Below are positions 26,540 through 36,171 of a stretch of DNA of 64,000 bases, one piece after another; the first letter of the stretch is position 1, and every line of letters begins with the position of its first letter. A program made the translations under genes and the position numbers. The DNA is taken from assembly GCF_000381965.1 (NCBI RefSeq), contig NZ_KB908469.1, forward strand, positions 22,330 through 86,329, given 5' to 3'. Source of the DNA: Oceanimonas smirnovii ATCC BAA-899 (GTDB lineage: Bacteria > Pseudomonadota > Gammaproteobacteria > Enterobacterales > Aeromonadaceae). The notes beneath the pieces are model-generated. The model had not been told where the DNA came from. It ran no database searches and was given only the letters and a program-made list of their open reading frames with translations.

Positions 26540-27876
26540 CCCGCAAGGCCCGCATTCTGCTGGTGGATGATGATGCCAGCTTGCTGAAATTGCTGGGATT
26601 AAGGCTGCGCAGTGAAGGCTTTGAGGTTGCGACGGCCACTTCCGGTGCCGAAGCGCTGGAATGGCTGGAGCAACACAGGCCCGAGCTGGTGCTCAGTGAT
26701 TTGCGTATGGACGGCATGGACGGCCTGGCACTGTTTGATCGCATTCAGCACAAGCATGTGGGGCTGCCGGTGGTGATTATGACTGCCCATGGCTCCATTA
26801 CTGATGCCGTGTCGGCTACTCGTTCCGGTGTGTTTGGCTTTCTCACCAAGCCAATTGATAAAGAAGCCCTGCGTCAGACCATTAACGAGGCGCTGGCGGT
26901 GTCTTTGCCGGCTTTTGAAAACGACTGGCAGCACGACATGCTGACCCGCAGCCCGGCCATGACCGGCGTGCTGGAGCAGGCCCGGCGCATTGCTCCGCTG
27001 GATATCAGCGTGCTGATCACAGGTCCGGCAGGGGCCGGTAAGGAGCTGATGGCGCGCACGCTGCACAAGGCCAGCCCGCGGCGGGATCACCCCTTTATGG
27101 TGCTGAACTGTGGCTCCCTGACCGAGCCTTTGCTGGAGTCCGAGCTGTTCGGCCACGTGCGCGGTGCCTTTGACGGAGCCGATGCCGACTACTCGGGGGC
27201 ATTAATTAATGCTCATGGCGGCACCTTGCTGCTGGAAGAAGTGGATGAACTGCCGGTCCGGCTGCAGGCGCGGCTGCTGCGCGCCATGGAGCAGCAGGAA
27301 GTGCGCCCCAGGGGCAGTGAACGCAGCATTACCACTGATGTGCGGGTGCTCTCGGCCACCAGTCGTGACATGGTGGATGCCATGGAGCAGGAGCGCTTTC
27401 GGGAGGATCTGTTCTATCGGCTGAACGTGGTGAATCTGGCACTGCCGGCGCTGAAAGAGCGTCCGGAAGATATTCCGCTGCTGGCCCGGCACTTTCTGGA
27501 GCAAATTCGCCAGCGCCAGACCACTCAGGTGACCGGCTTTGCCCCCGAGGCGCTGTCGTTACTGGCGGCGGCCCACTGGCCGGGCAATGTGCGCGAGCTG
27601 CGCAATCTGGTCGAGCAGGCGGTGGCCATGGCGTCGGCACCGGTGATCAGTGCCCAGCTGGTAGAAAGCATTCTGTCTGCCAGTGATGAGCAGTTTCCTA
27701 CCTTTAATGAAGCCCGGGCCGAGTTTGAGCGCATGTACCTTAACAAGATACTGCGCATGACCGATGGCAACGTCACCCAGGCGGCGGGGCTGGCCGGGCG
27801 CAACCGTACCGATTTTTACAAACTGCTCAGCCGCCATGGCATAGAAGCCGGTACCTTTAAGCGCAAGAGCAGCTGA
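26536..27876 (+). CDS. glrR: GlrR (QseF) response regulator with altered sigma-54 loop
   Basis: A 446-aa NtrC-type regulator: receiver (Asp55 in [11 protein letters not shown], Lys105), AAA+ domain (about 135-370) and C-terminal Fis-type helix-turn-helix ([25 protein letters not shown]). It matches E. coli GlrR closely, but the AAA+ core deviates. The sigma-54 contact motif GAFTGA reads GAFDGA (210-215), Walker A is GPAGAGKE (163-170), and Walker B is [10 protein letters not shown] (231-240) where family members have LFLDEIGDMP. Arg-finger-like [12 protein letters not shown] is intact. It may not activate sigma-54 polymerase normally. The gene overlaps qseG by 4 bp. Confidence 0.9.
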   Translation: MTRKARILLVDDDASLLKLLGLRLRSEGFEVATATSGAEALEWLEQHRPELVLSDLRMDGMDGLALFDRIQHKHVGLPVVIMTAHGSITDAVSATRSGVFGFLTKPIDKEALRQTINEALAVSLPAFENDWQHDMLTRSPAMTGVLEQARRIAPLDISVLITGPAGAGKELMARTLHKASPRRDHPFMVLNCGSLTEPLLESELFGHVRGAFDGADADYSGALINAHGGTLLLEEVDELPVRLQARLLRAMEQQEVRPRGSERSITTDVRVLSATSRDMVDAMEQERFREDLFYRLNVVNLALPALKERPEDIPLLARHFLEQIRQRQTTQVTGFAPEALSLLAAAHWPGNVRELRNLVEQAVAMASAPVISAQLVESILSASDEQFPTFNEARAEFERMYLNKILRMTDGNVTQAAGLAGRNRTDFYKLLSRHGIEAGTFKRKSS

Positions 27877-27935
27877 CGAAAGTTTTTTCCGCGTATCATG
27901 CTCTTTGTATACAAGTTTCGTCTGCAGGAGTATTC

Positions 27936-28952
27936 ATGTTAATCAGGGTTCGCAAAAAGTCTGAGCTGAAAGAGCATCAGGTTACCCCGGAAGCCATCTA
28001 TAAGCAGCGCCGTCGCATTGTACAGGGGCTGGGGCTGGGTGCAGCCGCGCTCAGTCTGCCCGCCGGTGCCAATGTGCTCAGCAACCTGCTGGGCAAAGAC
28101 GAGCCGGCCGCCGTCAGTGATTTTGGCCGCAAGCCACTGGTGTTCAGCCAGCCTGATGCCTACCAGCCGGCGCTGACGCCCACCGCCGAACAGGTGGCCA
28201 CCAGCTATAACAATTTTTTTGAATTCGGTACCGACAAATCGGATCCGGTGCGGTTCGCTCAAGGGCTCAAAACCGAGCCCTGGACCATTGAAATTGACGG
28301 CGAAGTAGAAAAGCCCCAGACCATAGATGTGTGGGCCTGGATGGAAAAACAACAGCTGGAAGAGCGCATTTACCGCCACCGCTGTGTAGAAGCCTGGTCC
28401 ATGGTCATTCCCTGGCTGGGGGTGCCTCTGGCCAGCATTATCAAGGCGGCCAACCCTACTTCCAAAGCCAAATACGTGGCCTTTGAAACCCTGTACGACC
28501 CCGAGCAGATGCGCGGCCAGGCCTCCCGCTATGTGGGCGGCGGCATTGATTACCCCTATGTAGAAGGGCTGCGCATGGATGAAGCCATTCACCCGCTCAG
28601 CATGCTGGTGGTGGGTATGTATGGCAAAACCCTGCCTAACCAGAACGGTGCACCGGTGCGGCTGGTAGTACCCTGGAAATATGGCTTTAAAGGTATCAAG
28701 TCAATTGTGCGCATCAGCCTCACCGAGCACGAGCCACCCAGCACCTGGAACAAGCTGGCTTCTTACGAATATGGCTTTTATGCCAACGTAAACCCCAACG
28801 TGGATCATCCGCGCTGGAGCCAGGCCAGTGAGCGCGCCATTGGTGCCGGCGGCCTGTTTGGCAGCGAGCGCAAACCCACGTTAATGTTTAACGGCTATGA
28901 AGAAGAAGTGGCCTCACTGTATGCCGGCATGGATTTGAGGAAGTTCTACTGA
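27936..28952 (+). CDS. msrP: MsrP, periplasmic methionine sulfoxide reductase catalytic subunit
   Basis: Molybdopterin enzyme repairing oxidised methionines in periplasmic proteins. The 338-aa precursor has a Tat signal ([21 protein letters not shown] from residue 25) and the Mo-ligand Cys150 in [14 protein letters not shown], with the sulfite-oxidase fold blocks [25 protein letters not shown] and [12 protein letters not shown]. The ATG follows AGGAG. Its stop overlaps the msrQ start, so the two-gene system is coupled. Confidence 0.95.
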   Translation: MLIRVRKKSELKEHQVTPEAIYKQRRRIVQGLGLGAAALSLPAGANVLSNLLGKDEPAAVSDFGRKPLVFSQPDAYQPALTPTAEQVATSYNNFFEFGTDKSDPVRFAQGLKTEPWTIEIDGEVEKPQTIDVWAWMEKQQLEERIYRHRCVEAWSMVIPWLGVPLASIIKAANPTSKAKYVAFETLYDPEQMRGQASRYVGGGIDYPYVEGLRMDEAIHPLSMLVVGMYGKTLPNQNGAPVRLVVPWKYGFKGIKSIVRISLTEHEPPSTWNKLASYEYGFYANVNPNVDHPRWSQASERAIGAGGLFGSERKPTLMFNGYEEEVASLYAGMDLRKFY

Positions 28953-29548
28953 TGCGACTGGATGCCACTCGCCTGCGCTGGTTGCGGGTGCTGGTGCATG
29001 GGCTGGCGGTGTTGCCGCTGCTGTGGCTGCCCTGGGGCTTTTCCGCGGGTTATTTCAGTGCCGATCCGGTGCCCGAGCTGCTGCATTATCTGGGTATCTG
29101 GGCGTTGCGCCTGCTGCTGTTAACCCTGTGCATTGCGCCCCTGGCCAGGCGTTTTCGCCTTGGGGCTCTGGTGCGGCTGCGCCGGGCGGTGGGGCTGTGG
29201 GCCTTTGCCTATGCCAGCCTGCATCTGCTGGCCTGGATGCTGCTGGACCTGCAGCTGGCCTGGGGCCTGATTGGAGAAGAAATTATCAAGCGCGGCTTTA
29301 TTACGCTGGGCATGGCCGCCTGGCTGGTGTTGCTGCTGCAGGCCATTACCTCCACTCAAGGCTGGCAGCGCCGGCTGGGCAAGCGCTGGCAAATTCTGCA
29401 CAACTGGATTTATCCGGCAGTAATAGTGGTGTGCATCCACTTCTGGTGGTCGGTTAAATCCGGCTGGATAGAGCCCTTTATTTATTTGCTGGTAGGGCTC
29501 TTGTTGCTGTCGCTGCGGCGGGAACGGCTGACCCGGTTGTTTCGCTGA
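28952..29548 (+). CDS. msrQ: MsrQ, haem-binding membrane subunit of MsrPQ
   Basis: A 198-aa inner-membrane protein with about six hydrophobic segments of the ferric-reductase-like type. It passes quinone-pool electrons to MsrP. Candidate b-haem ligands include the His in YASLHLLAW and in ILHNWIYPAVIVVCIHFWW. The start overlaps the msrP stop by one base. Confidence 0.93.
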   Translation: MRLDATRLRWLRVLVHGLAVLPLLWLPWGFSAGYFSADPVPELLHYLGIWALRLLLLTLCIAPLARRFRLGALVRLRRAVGLWAFAYASLHLLAWMLLDLQLAWGLIGEEIIKRGFITLGMAAWLVLLLQAITSTQGWQRRLGKRWQILHNWIYPAVIVVCIHFWWSVKSGWIEPFIYLLVGLLLLSLRRERLTRLFR

Positions 29549-29617
29549 TCCTGTGCTGCGTAAGCGCTTTTCCGTTACACTGGCGGCAATTTATATTTTG
29601 CCGCCATGGAGTAACCG

Positions 29618-30079
29618 ATGGACGATCAACTGTGGGCTGTATGCTACCTCGATGAAGGCATTGCCTTGTCCGTTATCAGCCGCAAAGAAACCCGCTGTCA
29701 GTGGCTGGCCGGCGAGAACCAGGCCAGAGAATTTATTCTTACCGATTACCTGCATCATGTGGCCGAGCTGGGCGAGCTGGACCCGGATCAGCACCTTGCC
29801 GCCCGTGAGCGCTTTGAACTGCTGATGATGCAGTTTCCTGATCCTCAGGTTCTCACCGAATACCTCAATGACCTCACCACAGATCTGACCCGTATTGTCT
29901 GGTTCGGGCCGCTCGCTGCGCTGGCCGAAGACTATTCCGACTTTGCCCTGGCCCTGCGTGCCCACTACTGGGACGAATATGGCGAAGACGACGAAGATCC
30001 GGTAACGCCGGTGCCCGAGGCCGACTGGCCCTATCTGGTAGAAGCCATGGACGACTTTTTGCTGAACGAGGAATACTGA
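29618..30079 (+). CDS. Conserved-looking acidic protein, 153 aa, function unknown
   Basis: Small soluble, strongly acidic protein (EYGEDDEDPVTPVPEADW near residue 126) with helical predicted content. GGAG lies 8 bases before the ATG. It ends 34 bp before topB on the same strand, so the two are probably cotranscribed. I do not recognise a family. The acidity might suit a protein or nucleoprotein interaction, but this is speculation. Confidence 0.75.
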   Translation: MDDQLWAVCYLDEGIALSVISRKETRCQWLAGENQAREFILTDYLHHVAELGELDPDQHLAARERFELLMMQFPDPQVLTEYLNDLTTDLTRIVWFGPLAALAEDYSDFALALRAHYWDEYGEDDEDPVTPVPEADWPYLVEAMDDFLLNEEY

Positions 30080-30113
30080 GTTGCTGGCAGCGTGCTGATC
30101 CGGGAGAAAGCGG

Positions 30114-32030
30114 GTGATTCTTTATATTGCTGAAAAGCCAAGCGTGGGCCGGGCCGTGGCCGATGTGCTGCCCAAGCCGCACCAGAAAGGCGACGGTTAC
30201 ATTAAAACCGCCAACGGTGATGTGGTGACCTGGTGCATTGGCCACCTGCTGGAGCAGGCCGAGCCGGAAGCATACGATCCTGAGTTTAAAAAATGGCGGC
30301 GTGAGCATTTGCCCATTGTGCCTCTTGAATGGAAGCATGTGGTAAAGCCCGCCACCAAAAAGCAGTTTACTGTGGTAAAAAAGCTGATAAAAGACGCGGA
30401 TGTGCTGGTAAATATGGGCGATCCGGACCGGGTGGGGCAAATTCTGGTTGATGAAATCATCAATTACTGCGGAGTTCCGAAAGCCAAGCGCGAAGCCGCT
30501 CAGCGTTGCCTGATCAGCGACATGAACCCCGATGCCATTAAGCGCGCGCTGAATAACCTGCGGCAAAATACCGACTTTATTCCTCTGGCCACCTCGGCCC
30601 TGGCCAGAGCCCGGGCCGACTGGCTTTATGGCATTAACATGACCCGTCTGTGCACCCTGCAGGGGCAGGCATCGGGCTATCAGGGGGTGCTCTCGGTGGG
30701 GCGGGTGCAAACCCCGGTGCTGGGGCTGGTGGTAAACCGGGATCTGGAAATAGAAAACTTTGTTTCCAGGCCCTTCTATGAAGTGTTTATCGATCTCAAA
30801 ACAGCAAAGGATCAGACTTACACCGCAAAGTGGAAGCCCAGCCCGGCTTGTGCGCCCTATATGGATGAAGACGGCCGGGTATTGTTAAAAAAGCTGGCCG
30901 AAACCGTGCTGACAAAAGTGGTGGGCCAGCCAGGCACAGTGATGGCCGTGACCGAAGAGCGCAAAAAACAGGCACCGCCTTTGCCTTATAACCTGTCTGC
31001 GCTGCAGATAGACGCCTCCAGACGGTTTAACCTGAACGCACAGAAAACCCTGGATATCTGCCAGCAACTGTATGAAAGGCACAAGCTCATTACCTACCCC
31101 CGTTCCGACTGCCGCTATCTGCCCCAGGGCCACTACCACGACAAACAGACAGTAACGGCGGCCATTGCTAGCACCTGCGCCGCGCTGGGCACTGCCGTAA
31201 CGAATGCCGATCTTTCTGTTAAGTCAAAGGCCTGGAACGACAGCAAGGTAGGCGCGCACCATGCCATTATTCCCACCAGCCGGCGCCTGGACGGCAGCCG
31301 CCTGTCGGCCGATGAACAAAAAATTTATGAGCTGGTGGCCCGGCAATATCTGATGCAGTTTTACCCGCACTTTCAGTATCAGGAAAAACAGATTGATACT
31401 GAAGTTGGCGGCGGCACCTTTATCAGCAGGCAAAAAGAAGTGGTGGATAAAGGCTGGAAAGCGCTGTTACCCGAGCGCAAATCCAGCACCGATGATGACG
31501 AATTTTCGGCGATAAAACTGCCCGATGTGGCCAGGGGAGAAGGGGTTTTGTGTGTGGACGGCCGGCTGGATGAAAAACAAACCTCACCACCCCGTCACTT
31601 TACCGATGCCACCCTGCTCGCGGCCATGACCGGCATTGCCAGATATGTGACCGATACCGAGATTAAAAAAGTGCTCAGAGACACAGACGGCCTGGGCACG
31701 GAAGCTACCCGGGCCGGCATTATCGAGCTGCTGTTCAAGCGTGGCTTTCTCACCAAACACGGCAAGGAGATCCGCGCCACCGACGTAGGCCGCCGGCTTA
31801 TTCAGTCGTTGCCGCAAGCCATGGTGCTGCCCGACATGACAGCACACTGGGAAGCGCAGCTGGAAGCCATTTCTGAAAAGCGCATGAACTATGGCCAGTT
31901 TATGCAGCCCATGCTGGAAGGTCTCGGCACTCTGATCCATCAGGTAGAGCAAATCCGGTTTGACGGATTGAAAGGGCTGGGCAAGGCCCCGCGCAAATTC
32001 CGGCCACGCAAAAAAGCCAGAACCAGGTAA
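30114..32030 (+). CDS. topB: DNA topoisomerase III (TopB) with altered TOPRIM motif
   Basis: A type IA topoisomerase that decatenates single-stranded and precatenane DNA. The 638-aa length compares with 653 in E. coli. Glu7 (YIAEKPS), Asp103-x-Asp105 (GDPDR) and the nucleophile Tyr328 (LITYPRSDCRYLP) align at the E. coli positions. The third TOPRIM acid, Glu107 in E. coli, is Val107 here (GTG at 30432-30434). The C-terminus is basic (RKFRPRKKARTR) and could bind DNA. Translation starts at GTG 30114 after GGGAG; no upstream ATG fits. Confidence 0.92.
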   Translation: MILYIAEKPSVGRAVADVLPKPHQKGDGYIKTANGDVVTWCIGHLLEQAEPEAYDPEFKKWRREHLPIVPLEWKHVVKPATKKQFTVVKKLIKDADVLVNMGDPDRVGQILVDEIINYCGVPKAKREAAQRCLISDMNPDAIKRALNNLRQNTDFIPLATSALARARADWLYGINMTRLCTLQGQASGYQGVLSVGRVQTPVLGLVVNRDLEIENFVSRPFYEVFIDLKTAKDQTYTAKWKPSPACAPYMDEDGRVLLKKLAETVLTKVVGQPGTVMAVTEERKKQAPPLPYNLSALQIDASRRFNLNAQKTLDICQQLYERHKLITYPRSDCRYLPQGHYHDKQTVTAAIASTCAALGTAVTNADLSVKSKAWNDSKVGAHHAIIPTSRRLDGSRLSADEQKIYELVARQYLMQFYPHFQYQEKQIDTEVGGGTFISRQKEVVDKGWKALLPERKSSTDDDEFSAIKLPDVARGEGVLCVDGRLDEKQTSPPRHFTDATLLAAMTGIARYVTDTEIKKVLRDTDGLGTEATRAGIIELLFKRGFLTKHGKEIRATDVGRRLIQSLPQAMVLPDMTAHWEAQLEAISEKRMNYGQFMQPMLEGLGTLIHQVEQIRFDGLKGLGKAPRKFRPRKKARTR

Positions 32031-32124
32031 AGCCGACCACGGATGGCGCACAGCGCTGCACTTTGGTTAACCCTTGCGGCGTCTTGGGGTACACTGCAGC
32101 GGCATTTTTTCAGGATTTTACACC

Positions 32125-33153
32125 ATGCCGAGCAACGCCCATTCCCTTTTGCCCTTTAATACCTTTGGCCTGGCTCAGAGCGCCAATAACATAGTGACGC
32201 TGCACCACAGAGATCAGCTGGCGGAGCTGGCCGAGCATATCGGTCCGCGGCTGATGGTGGGCGAGGGCTCCAACCTGCTGTTTACCGCGCCTTTTGAGGG
32301 GCAGGTGGTGGTAAACCGGCTCAAGGGCATTCACGTCAGCGATGCCGGTGATGCCTGGCGGCTGACGGTGCAGGGCGGGGAAAACTGGCACCAGCTGGTG
32401 TGCTATTGCCTGGAGCACCATATGCCCGGGCTGGAAAACCTGGCGCTGATCCCCGGCACTGTGGGGGCGGCCCCCATTCAGAATATTGGTGCCTATGGCG
32501 TTGAGCTGTCCCGCTTTTGTGAGCAAGTAGAAAGTTACCACTGGCACAGCGGCGAGACGCACCTCTGGTCTGCACAAGACTGCGCTTTTGGCTACCGCGA
32601 CAGCGTGTTCAAGCATGCTGCCAAAGGGCAGCTGATTGTCTCGGTCACGCTGTTGCTGCCCAAGGTCTGGCAGCCGGTGCTGGGTTATGGTCCGTTGGCG
32701 CAGCTGGGTGAGCAGGCCACGGCACAGCAAATTTTTGAGCAAGTATGTGCCACCCGCCAGGCCAAGCTGCCCAACCCCGCCGAGCTTGGCAATGCCGGCA
32801 GCTTTTTTAAAAACCCCAAGGTTATTCCGGCCCAGGCCGAGGCGCTGAAGCTGGCCTGGCCCGAGCTGCCGGTGTATCCGGCCGAAAACGGGCTGGTCAA
32901 GCTGGCTGCCGGCTGGCTTATCGACAAGGCGGGGCTGAAGGGCACTGCGGTGGGTGGCGCAGCCGTGCATGAGCAGCAGGCGCTGGTGCTGGTGAACCGT
33001 GGCGGGGCCAGCAGTGAGGATATTTTGCGGCTTGCCGCTTTGGTGCGAGACAGAGTGGCTCAGCAGTTTGGTGTGCAGCTGGAGCCTGAAGTGCGCATGA
33101 TTGGCCCTTATGGTGAAACCCATCTGGACGAGGCGCTGTCATGGCTGAACTGA
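32125..33153 (+). CDS. murB: UDP-N-acetylenolpyruvoylglucosamine reductase MurB
   Basis: FAD/NADPH enzyme completing UDP-N-acetylmuramate synthesis for peptidoglycan. The 342-aa protein equals E. coli MurB in length. It shows FAD-binding LMVGEGSNLLF, LIPGTVGAAPIQNIGAYG, CAFGYRDSVFK, the catalytic-Ser block GNAGSFFKNP and C-terminal PEVRMIG. The ATG at 32125 gives the homologous N-terminus; an in-frame ATG 51 bp earlier adds an unlikely leader. It overlaps birA by 13 bp, as in many gammaproteobacteria. Confidence 0.96.
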   Translation: MPSNAHSLLPFNTFGLAQSANNIVTLHHRDQLAELAEHIGPRLMVGEGSNLLFTAPFEGQVVVNRLKGIHVSDAGDAWRLTVQGGENWHQLVCYCLEHHMPGLENLALIPGTVGAAPIQNIGAYGVELSRFCEQVESYHWHSGETHLWSAQDCAFGYRDSVFKHAAKGQLIVSVTLLLPKVWQPVLGYGPLAQLGEQATAQQIFEQVCATRQAKLPNPAELGNAGSFFKNPKVIPAQAEALKLAWPELPVYPAENGLVKLAAGWLIDKAGLKGTAVGGAAVHEQQALVLVNRGGASSEDILRLAALVRDRVAQQFGVQLEPEVRMIGPYGETHLDEALSWLN

Positions 33154-34103
33154 CGCCGCTGCGAGAACGTCTGCTGCGCCACCTGGCTGATGGCCAGTTT
33201 CATTCCGGCGAACAGCTGGGCGACGCTCTGAGCATCAGCCGGGCGGCGGTCAGCAAGCATGTGCAGGCACTTAAAAGCCTGGGGCTGGATATTTACAGCG
33301 TGAGCGGCAAGGGCTACCGGCTGGCAGTGCCGCTGCAACTGCTGGACGCGGCCCGGCTCAGCCGGGAGCTGGCACCGGCACGGGTAGAGGTGGTGCCGGT
33401 CATCGGCTCCACCAACCAATATTGGCTGGAGCAGACAGAGCAGCTTAACAAGGGCGATCTCTGTTTGGCAGAATGTCAGACCTCGGGCCGTGGCCGCCGA
33501 GGCCGCAGCTGGATCTCGCCCTTTGGTGGTCAGCTGGTCATGAGCATGTACTGGCGGCTGGAGCAGGGCATGGCGGCTGCCATGGGTCTGAGTCTGGTGG
33601 TGGGCATTGCGGTGGTGGAAGCGCTTGAACGCGCCGGCTTTGGCGGTGTGGCACTGAAGTGGCCCAACGATCTGTATCTTAATGGCCGCAAGCTGGCGGG
33701 CATATTGGTGGAAATGTCCGGCACCGCCGGTGGTCCCTGTCATCTGGTCATTGGCATGGGGCTGAATATGGTGCTGCCCCAGAGTGAGCAGGATAAAATT
33801 ACCCAGCCCTGGGCCGAGCTGGCGGAGCTGGGTGACATTACCGATCGCAACGGCCTGGTGGTTGCGCTGGCTACGGCCTGGCAGCAGGCACTGGTGCACT
33901 TTGAGCAGGAAGGCATTGCCGGCTTTCGCGAGCGCTGGAACCGGCTGGATTATTTTAACGGCAAGCCGGTGCGGGTGCTGATGGGCGAGCTGCAGGTGCA
34001 CGGCACCGCCCGGGGCATAGATGAACAGGGCGCTCTGCTGCTGGAGCTGGAAAACGGTGACATCAAACGCTATCTGGGCGGAGAAATTTCCCTGCGCGGC
34101 TAG
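33141..34103 (+). CDS. birA: BirA, biotin-protein ligase and biotin repressor
   Basis: A bifunctional 320-aa protein: N-terminal winged helix (about 1-60, SGEQLGDALSISRAAVSKHVQAL), central ligase domain with the biotinyl-AMP loop GRGRRGRSWISPFGG and KWPNDLYLNGRKLAGIL, and a C-terminal SH3-like domain. It charges biotin carboxyl carrier protein and, through biotinyl-AMP, represses bio genes. Its TAG stop shares the sequence CTAG with the stop of the converging DUF1513 gene. Confidence 0.96.
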   Translation: MAELTPLRERLLRHLADGQFHSGEQLGDALSISRAAVSKHVQALKSLGLDIYSVSGKGYRLAVPLQLLDAARLSRELAPARVEVVPVIGSTNQYWLEQTEQLNKGDLCLAECQTSGRGRRGRSWISPFGGQLVMSMYWRLEQGMAAAMGLSLVVGIAVVEALERAGFGGVALKWPNDLYLNGRKLAGILVEMSGTAGGPCHLVIGMGLNMVLPQSEQDKITQPWAELAELGDITDRNGLVVALATAWQQALVHFEQEGIAGFRERWNRLDYFNGKPVRVLMGELQVHGTARGIDEQGALLLELENGDIKRYLGGEISLRG

Positions 34104-35173
34104 CCAATCAGCGACCAGTGGTTGTCCCATTGCCAGGGTGAGTAGAAGCGGGTTTCTTCACCCTGCGCATTGAGTTGGCTGATGCCGCCCATGCCACTGC
34201 CCAGCCAGATGTCGCCGTTACTGGCCGAGGCACCCGAAGCATCGGGCAGGGGTGCAATGCGAATCAGCTCACCGCTGTGTCTGTGCCACAGGCCATAGCA
34301 GTTGCCCGGGGGTGAGGTGGCGGCAATATGGTCATTGGTCACCGCAATGCTGGCGATGTAATGATTGAAGCGGGCCCAGTCCAGGGGCTCGCCACCCAGC
34401 GGCTGCAGTGCCTGGCCCCGGCGGTGGCGCACTATCAGCGGCGGATAATCGTCGGGGTTGCCGCGATACTGCTGGCCGGTAAAGACTTCGCCGTCGTGAG
34501 TGACCGCCAGATGGCGAATGGACAGGTGTTTATCCACCAGACTGCGTTGCTCCAGAATATCGCCATTGGCAGCTTTCAGATAACACAGGCTGGGATGCAT
34601 GGTGTCCAGGTTTAATGGTTCCCGGCCCTGAGTGTGCACGCCGCCCACGCCCACCACCAGGTTGCCGTCGGGCAACAAACAGATTTCATGAGGGCCCAGA
34701 CCAAAGCCCGAGAACTCATCCACCTTGGTCAGCTGTTCTTCCTCAAGCTTGTAAACACCGATAATGCCCTCGCTGGTGCTGCGTACCCCTTCGGTGGTGT
34801 ACAGCAGCCCGCCGTCAGCGCTGAACACGCCGTGGCCGTAATAGTGGCGCTCGGGATCGGCATCGCGCAGCTGCAGCAGTGTGCCCTGTTCATGGTTAAA
34901 CAGCGCCAGGTAAGCCCCGGGGCGGCGGGCATGGCACACCGCCAGCGGCAGAAACGGATGTGCCGCCATGCCATGGCCCCGGGCCGGCAGCGGCAGCTCA
35001 TAGCGCAGGCTGCCATCCAGGTTCAGTGCCTGCACCACGTAACGGTTGCCGTCCCGGCGGCCGCCGCCCACCAGATAGCGGCGCGGACCAGCGGGCAGGG
35101 CACAGCCCGCCAGTCCCAGACTGCACAGTACGCCGGCGGCAGACAGCCCCTTTAAAAATTGCCGGCGCTGCAT
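34100..35173 (-). CDS. DUF1513 beta-propeller lipoprotein, Tat-exported
   Basis: A 357-aa precursor with both a twin-arginine motif (RRQFLKG) and a lipobox (LAGC, Cys24), indicating Tat export and lipid attachment. The rest shows repeated beta-blade patterns (HPFLPLAVCHARRPG, GLLYTTEGVRS, LPDGNLVVGVGGVHTQG, SNGDIWLGSGMGG) fitting a WD40/YVTN-like propeller of the DUF1513 family. It is the last of four genes and overlaps the second imelysin gene by one base (TGATG). Its exact role is not known; context ties it to periplasmic iron handling. Confidence 0.85.
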   Translation of the reverse strand: MQRRQFLKGLSAAGVLCSLGLAGCALPAGPRRYLVGGGRRDGNRYVVQALNLDGSLRYELPLPARGHGMAAHPFLPLAVCHARRPGAYLALFNHEQGTLLQLRDADPERHYYGHGVFSADGGLLYTTEGVRSTSEGIIGVYKLEEEQLTKVDEFSGFGLGPHEICLLPDGNLVVGVGGVHTQGREPLNLDTMHPSLCYLKAANGDILEQRSLVDKHLSIRHLAVTHDGEVFTGQQYRGNPDDYPPLIVRHRRGQALQPLGGEPLDWARFNHYIASIAVTNDHIAATSPPGNCYGLWHRHSGELIRIAPLPDASGASASNGDIWLGSGMGGISQLNAQGEETRFYSPWQWDNHWSLIG

Positions 35174-36171
35174 CAGTCACCGTCCGTGGCATTAAAGCCA
35201 AGGCTGATCCCCAGTGCCTCGGGCAGGCGCAGTTTGAGCTTGCTGCCCAGGCGATCAAAGGAAAGTTTAAAGCGCAGCAGGGCGGCGTAGTTATCACCTT
35301 GCAGCCAGTGGGCCAGGCTGTCGCCTTCGGGCAGGTGAGCCAGAGTATCGGCAAAGGCATCGTCCAGCTCGGCGATCAGCGCGGTTTGCCGGCTTTGCTC
35401 AAGGTAAGCGCGAATGCCGCCCTGCTGATATTCCCGCTGCAGGCTTTGCAGGCTGGTGCGCATAAAGTGCAGCGACTGCTCGCTGCGCCAGGCTTCGGCA
35501 AACAGCGGGCGGGGGTGCTCAACCGTGTTCAGAGGCAGATCCAGCTTTTTCTCGATGCGATCAAAACGATGGGCGAGCTGGCCGAGTATTTGTACCAGCA
35601 CCACCTTTTCGCCGCCCTGAACCGACATCTGCTCCAGTTGCTGCTGGTAATGAGACGGATTGTTCCAGGCCAGCTGCAGCCGTTCGCTGTTTGCTACCAG
35701 CTGGTCGTTCACTCTGGGCAGCAGCCGGCAGCGCTGTGCCTGAGTCAGATCTTCATAGAGCAGGTATTCCACCGCCCCAAGAGTAATGCTGGCCCCCTTG
35801 AGCTGGCCGGGCCGGTTCAGCTGGCTGGCCAGCTGGCGGCCCGTGGTATCTTTTTTGTCGGGCCACAGCTGAAAGGCGTAACTCAGGCCGGCGGCATCCA
35901 GCGGACCGCCGCTCTGGCCCTGATGGGCGGTCCAGGCGGCAAAGGCCTGTTGCCATTGTTGCTGTACGGCACTCAGCGTCTGTTCACCGGCGCAGTAATC
36001 CCGGCCGCTTTGCTGCAGCCGGGTCAGGCCATAAGCCAGCTCGTCGGCCTGCTGGCGCATCAGCTTAAGGTGGGTACCGGTGAGTTGCGACAGGGCCGGA
36101 TTGGCCGGCGGCTGGCTCTGGCAGGCGGCCAGCAGGCTCAGGGCGGCAAGGGGTAACAGGCGCAGCATCAT
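35173..36171 (-). CDS. Second imelysin-family lipoprotein, 332 aa
   Basis: Lipoprotein precursor with lipobox LAAC (Cys17) and an all-helical imelysin-type body. The family GxHxxE metal motif is degenerate: the matching segment reads TLGAVEYLLYED, keeping Glu but lacking His. It may therefore be structural or bind metal differently from the 419-aa paralogue upstream. GGAG precedes the ATG, which overlaps the di-haem gene stop by 4 bp. Confidence 0.85.
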   Translation of the reverse strand: MMLRLLPLAALSLLAACQSQPPANPALSQLTGTHLKLMRQQADELAYGLTRLQQSGRDYCAGEQTLSAVQQQWQQAFAAWTAHQGQSGGPLDAAGLSYAFQLWPDKKDTTGRQLASQLNRPGQLKGASITLGAVEYLLYEDLTQAQRCRLLPRVNDQLVANSERLQLAWNNPSHYQQQLEQMSVQGGEKVVLVQILGQLAHRFDRIEKKLDLPLNTVEHPRPLFAEAWRSEQSLHFMRTSLQSLQREYQQGGIRAYLEQSRQTALIAELDDAFADTLAHLPEGDSLAHWLQGDNYAALLRFKLSFDRLGSKLKLRLPEALGISLGFNATDGD

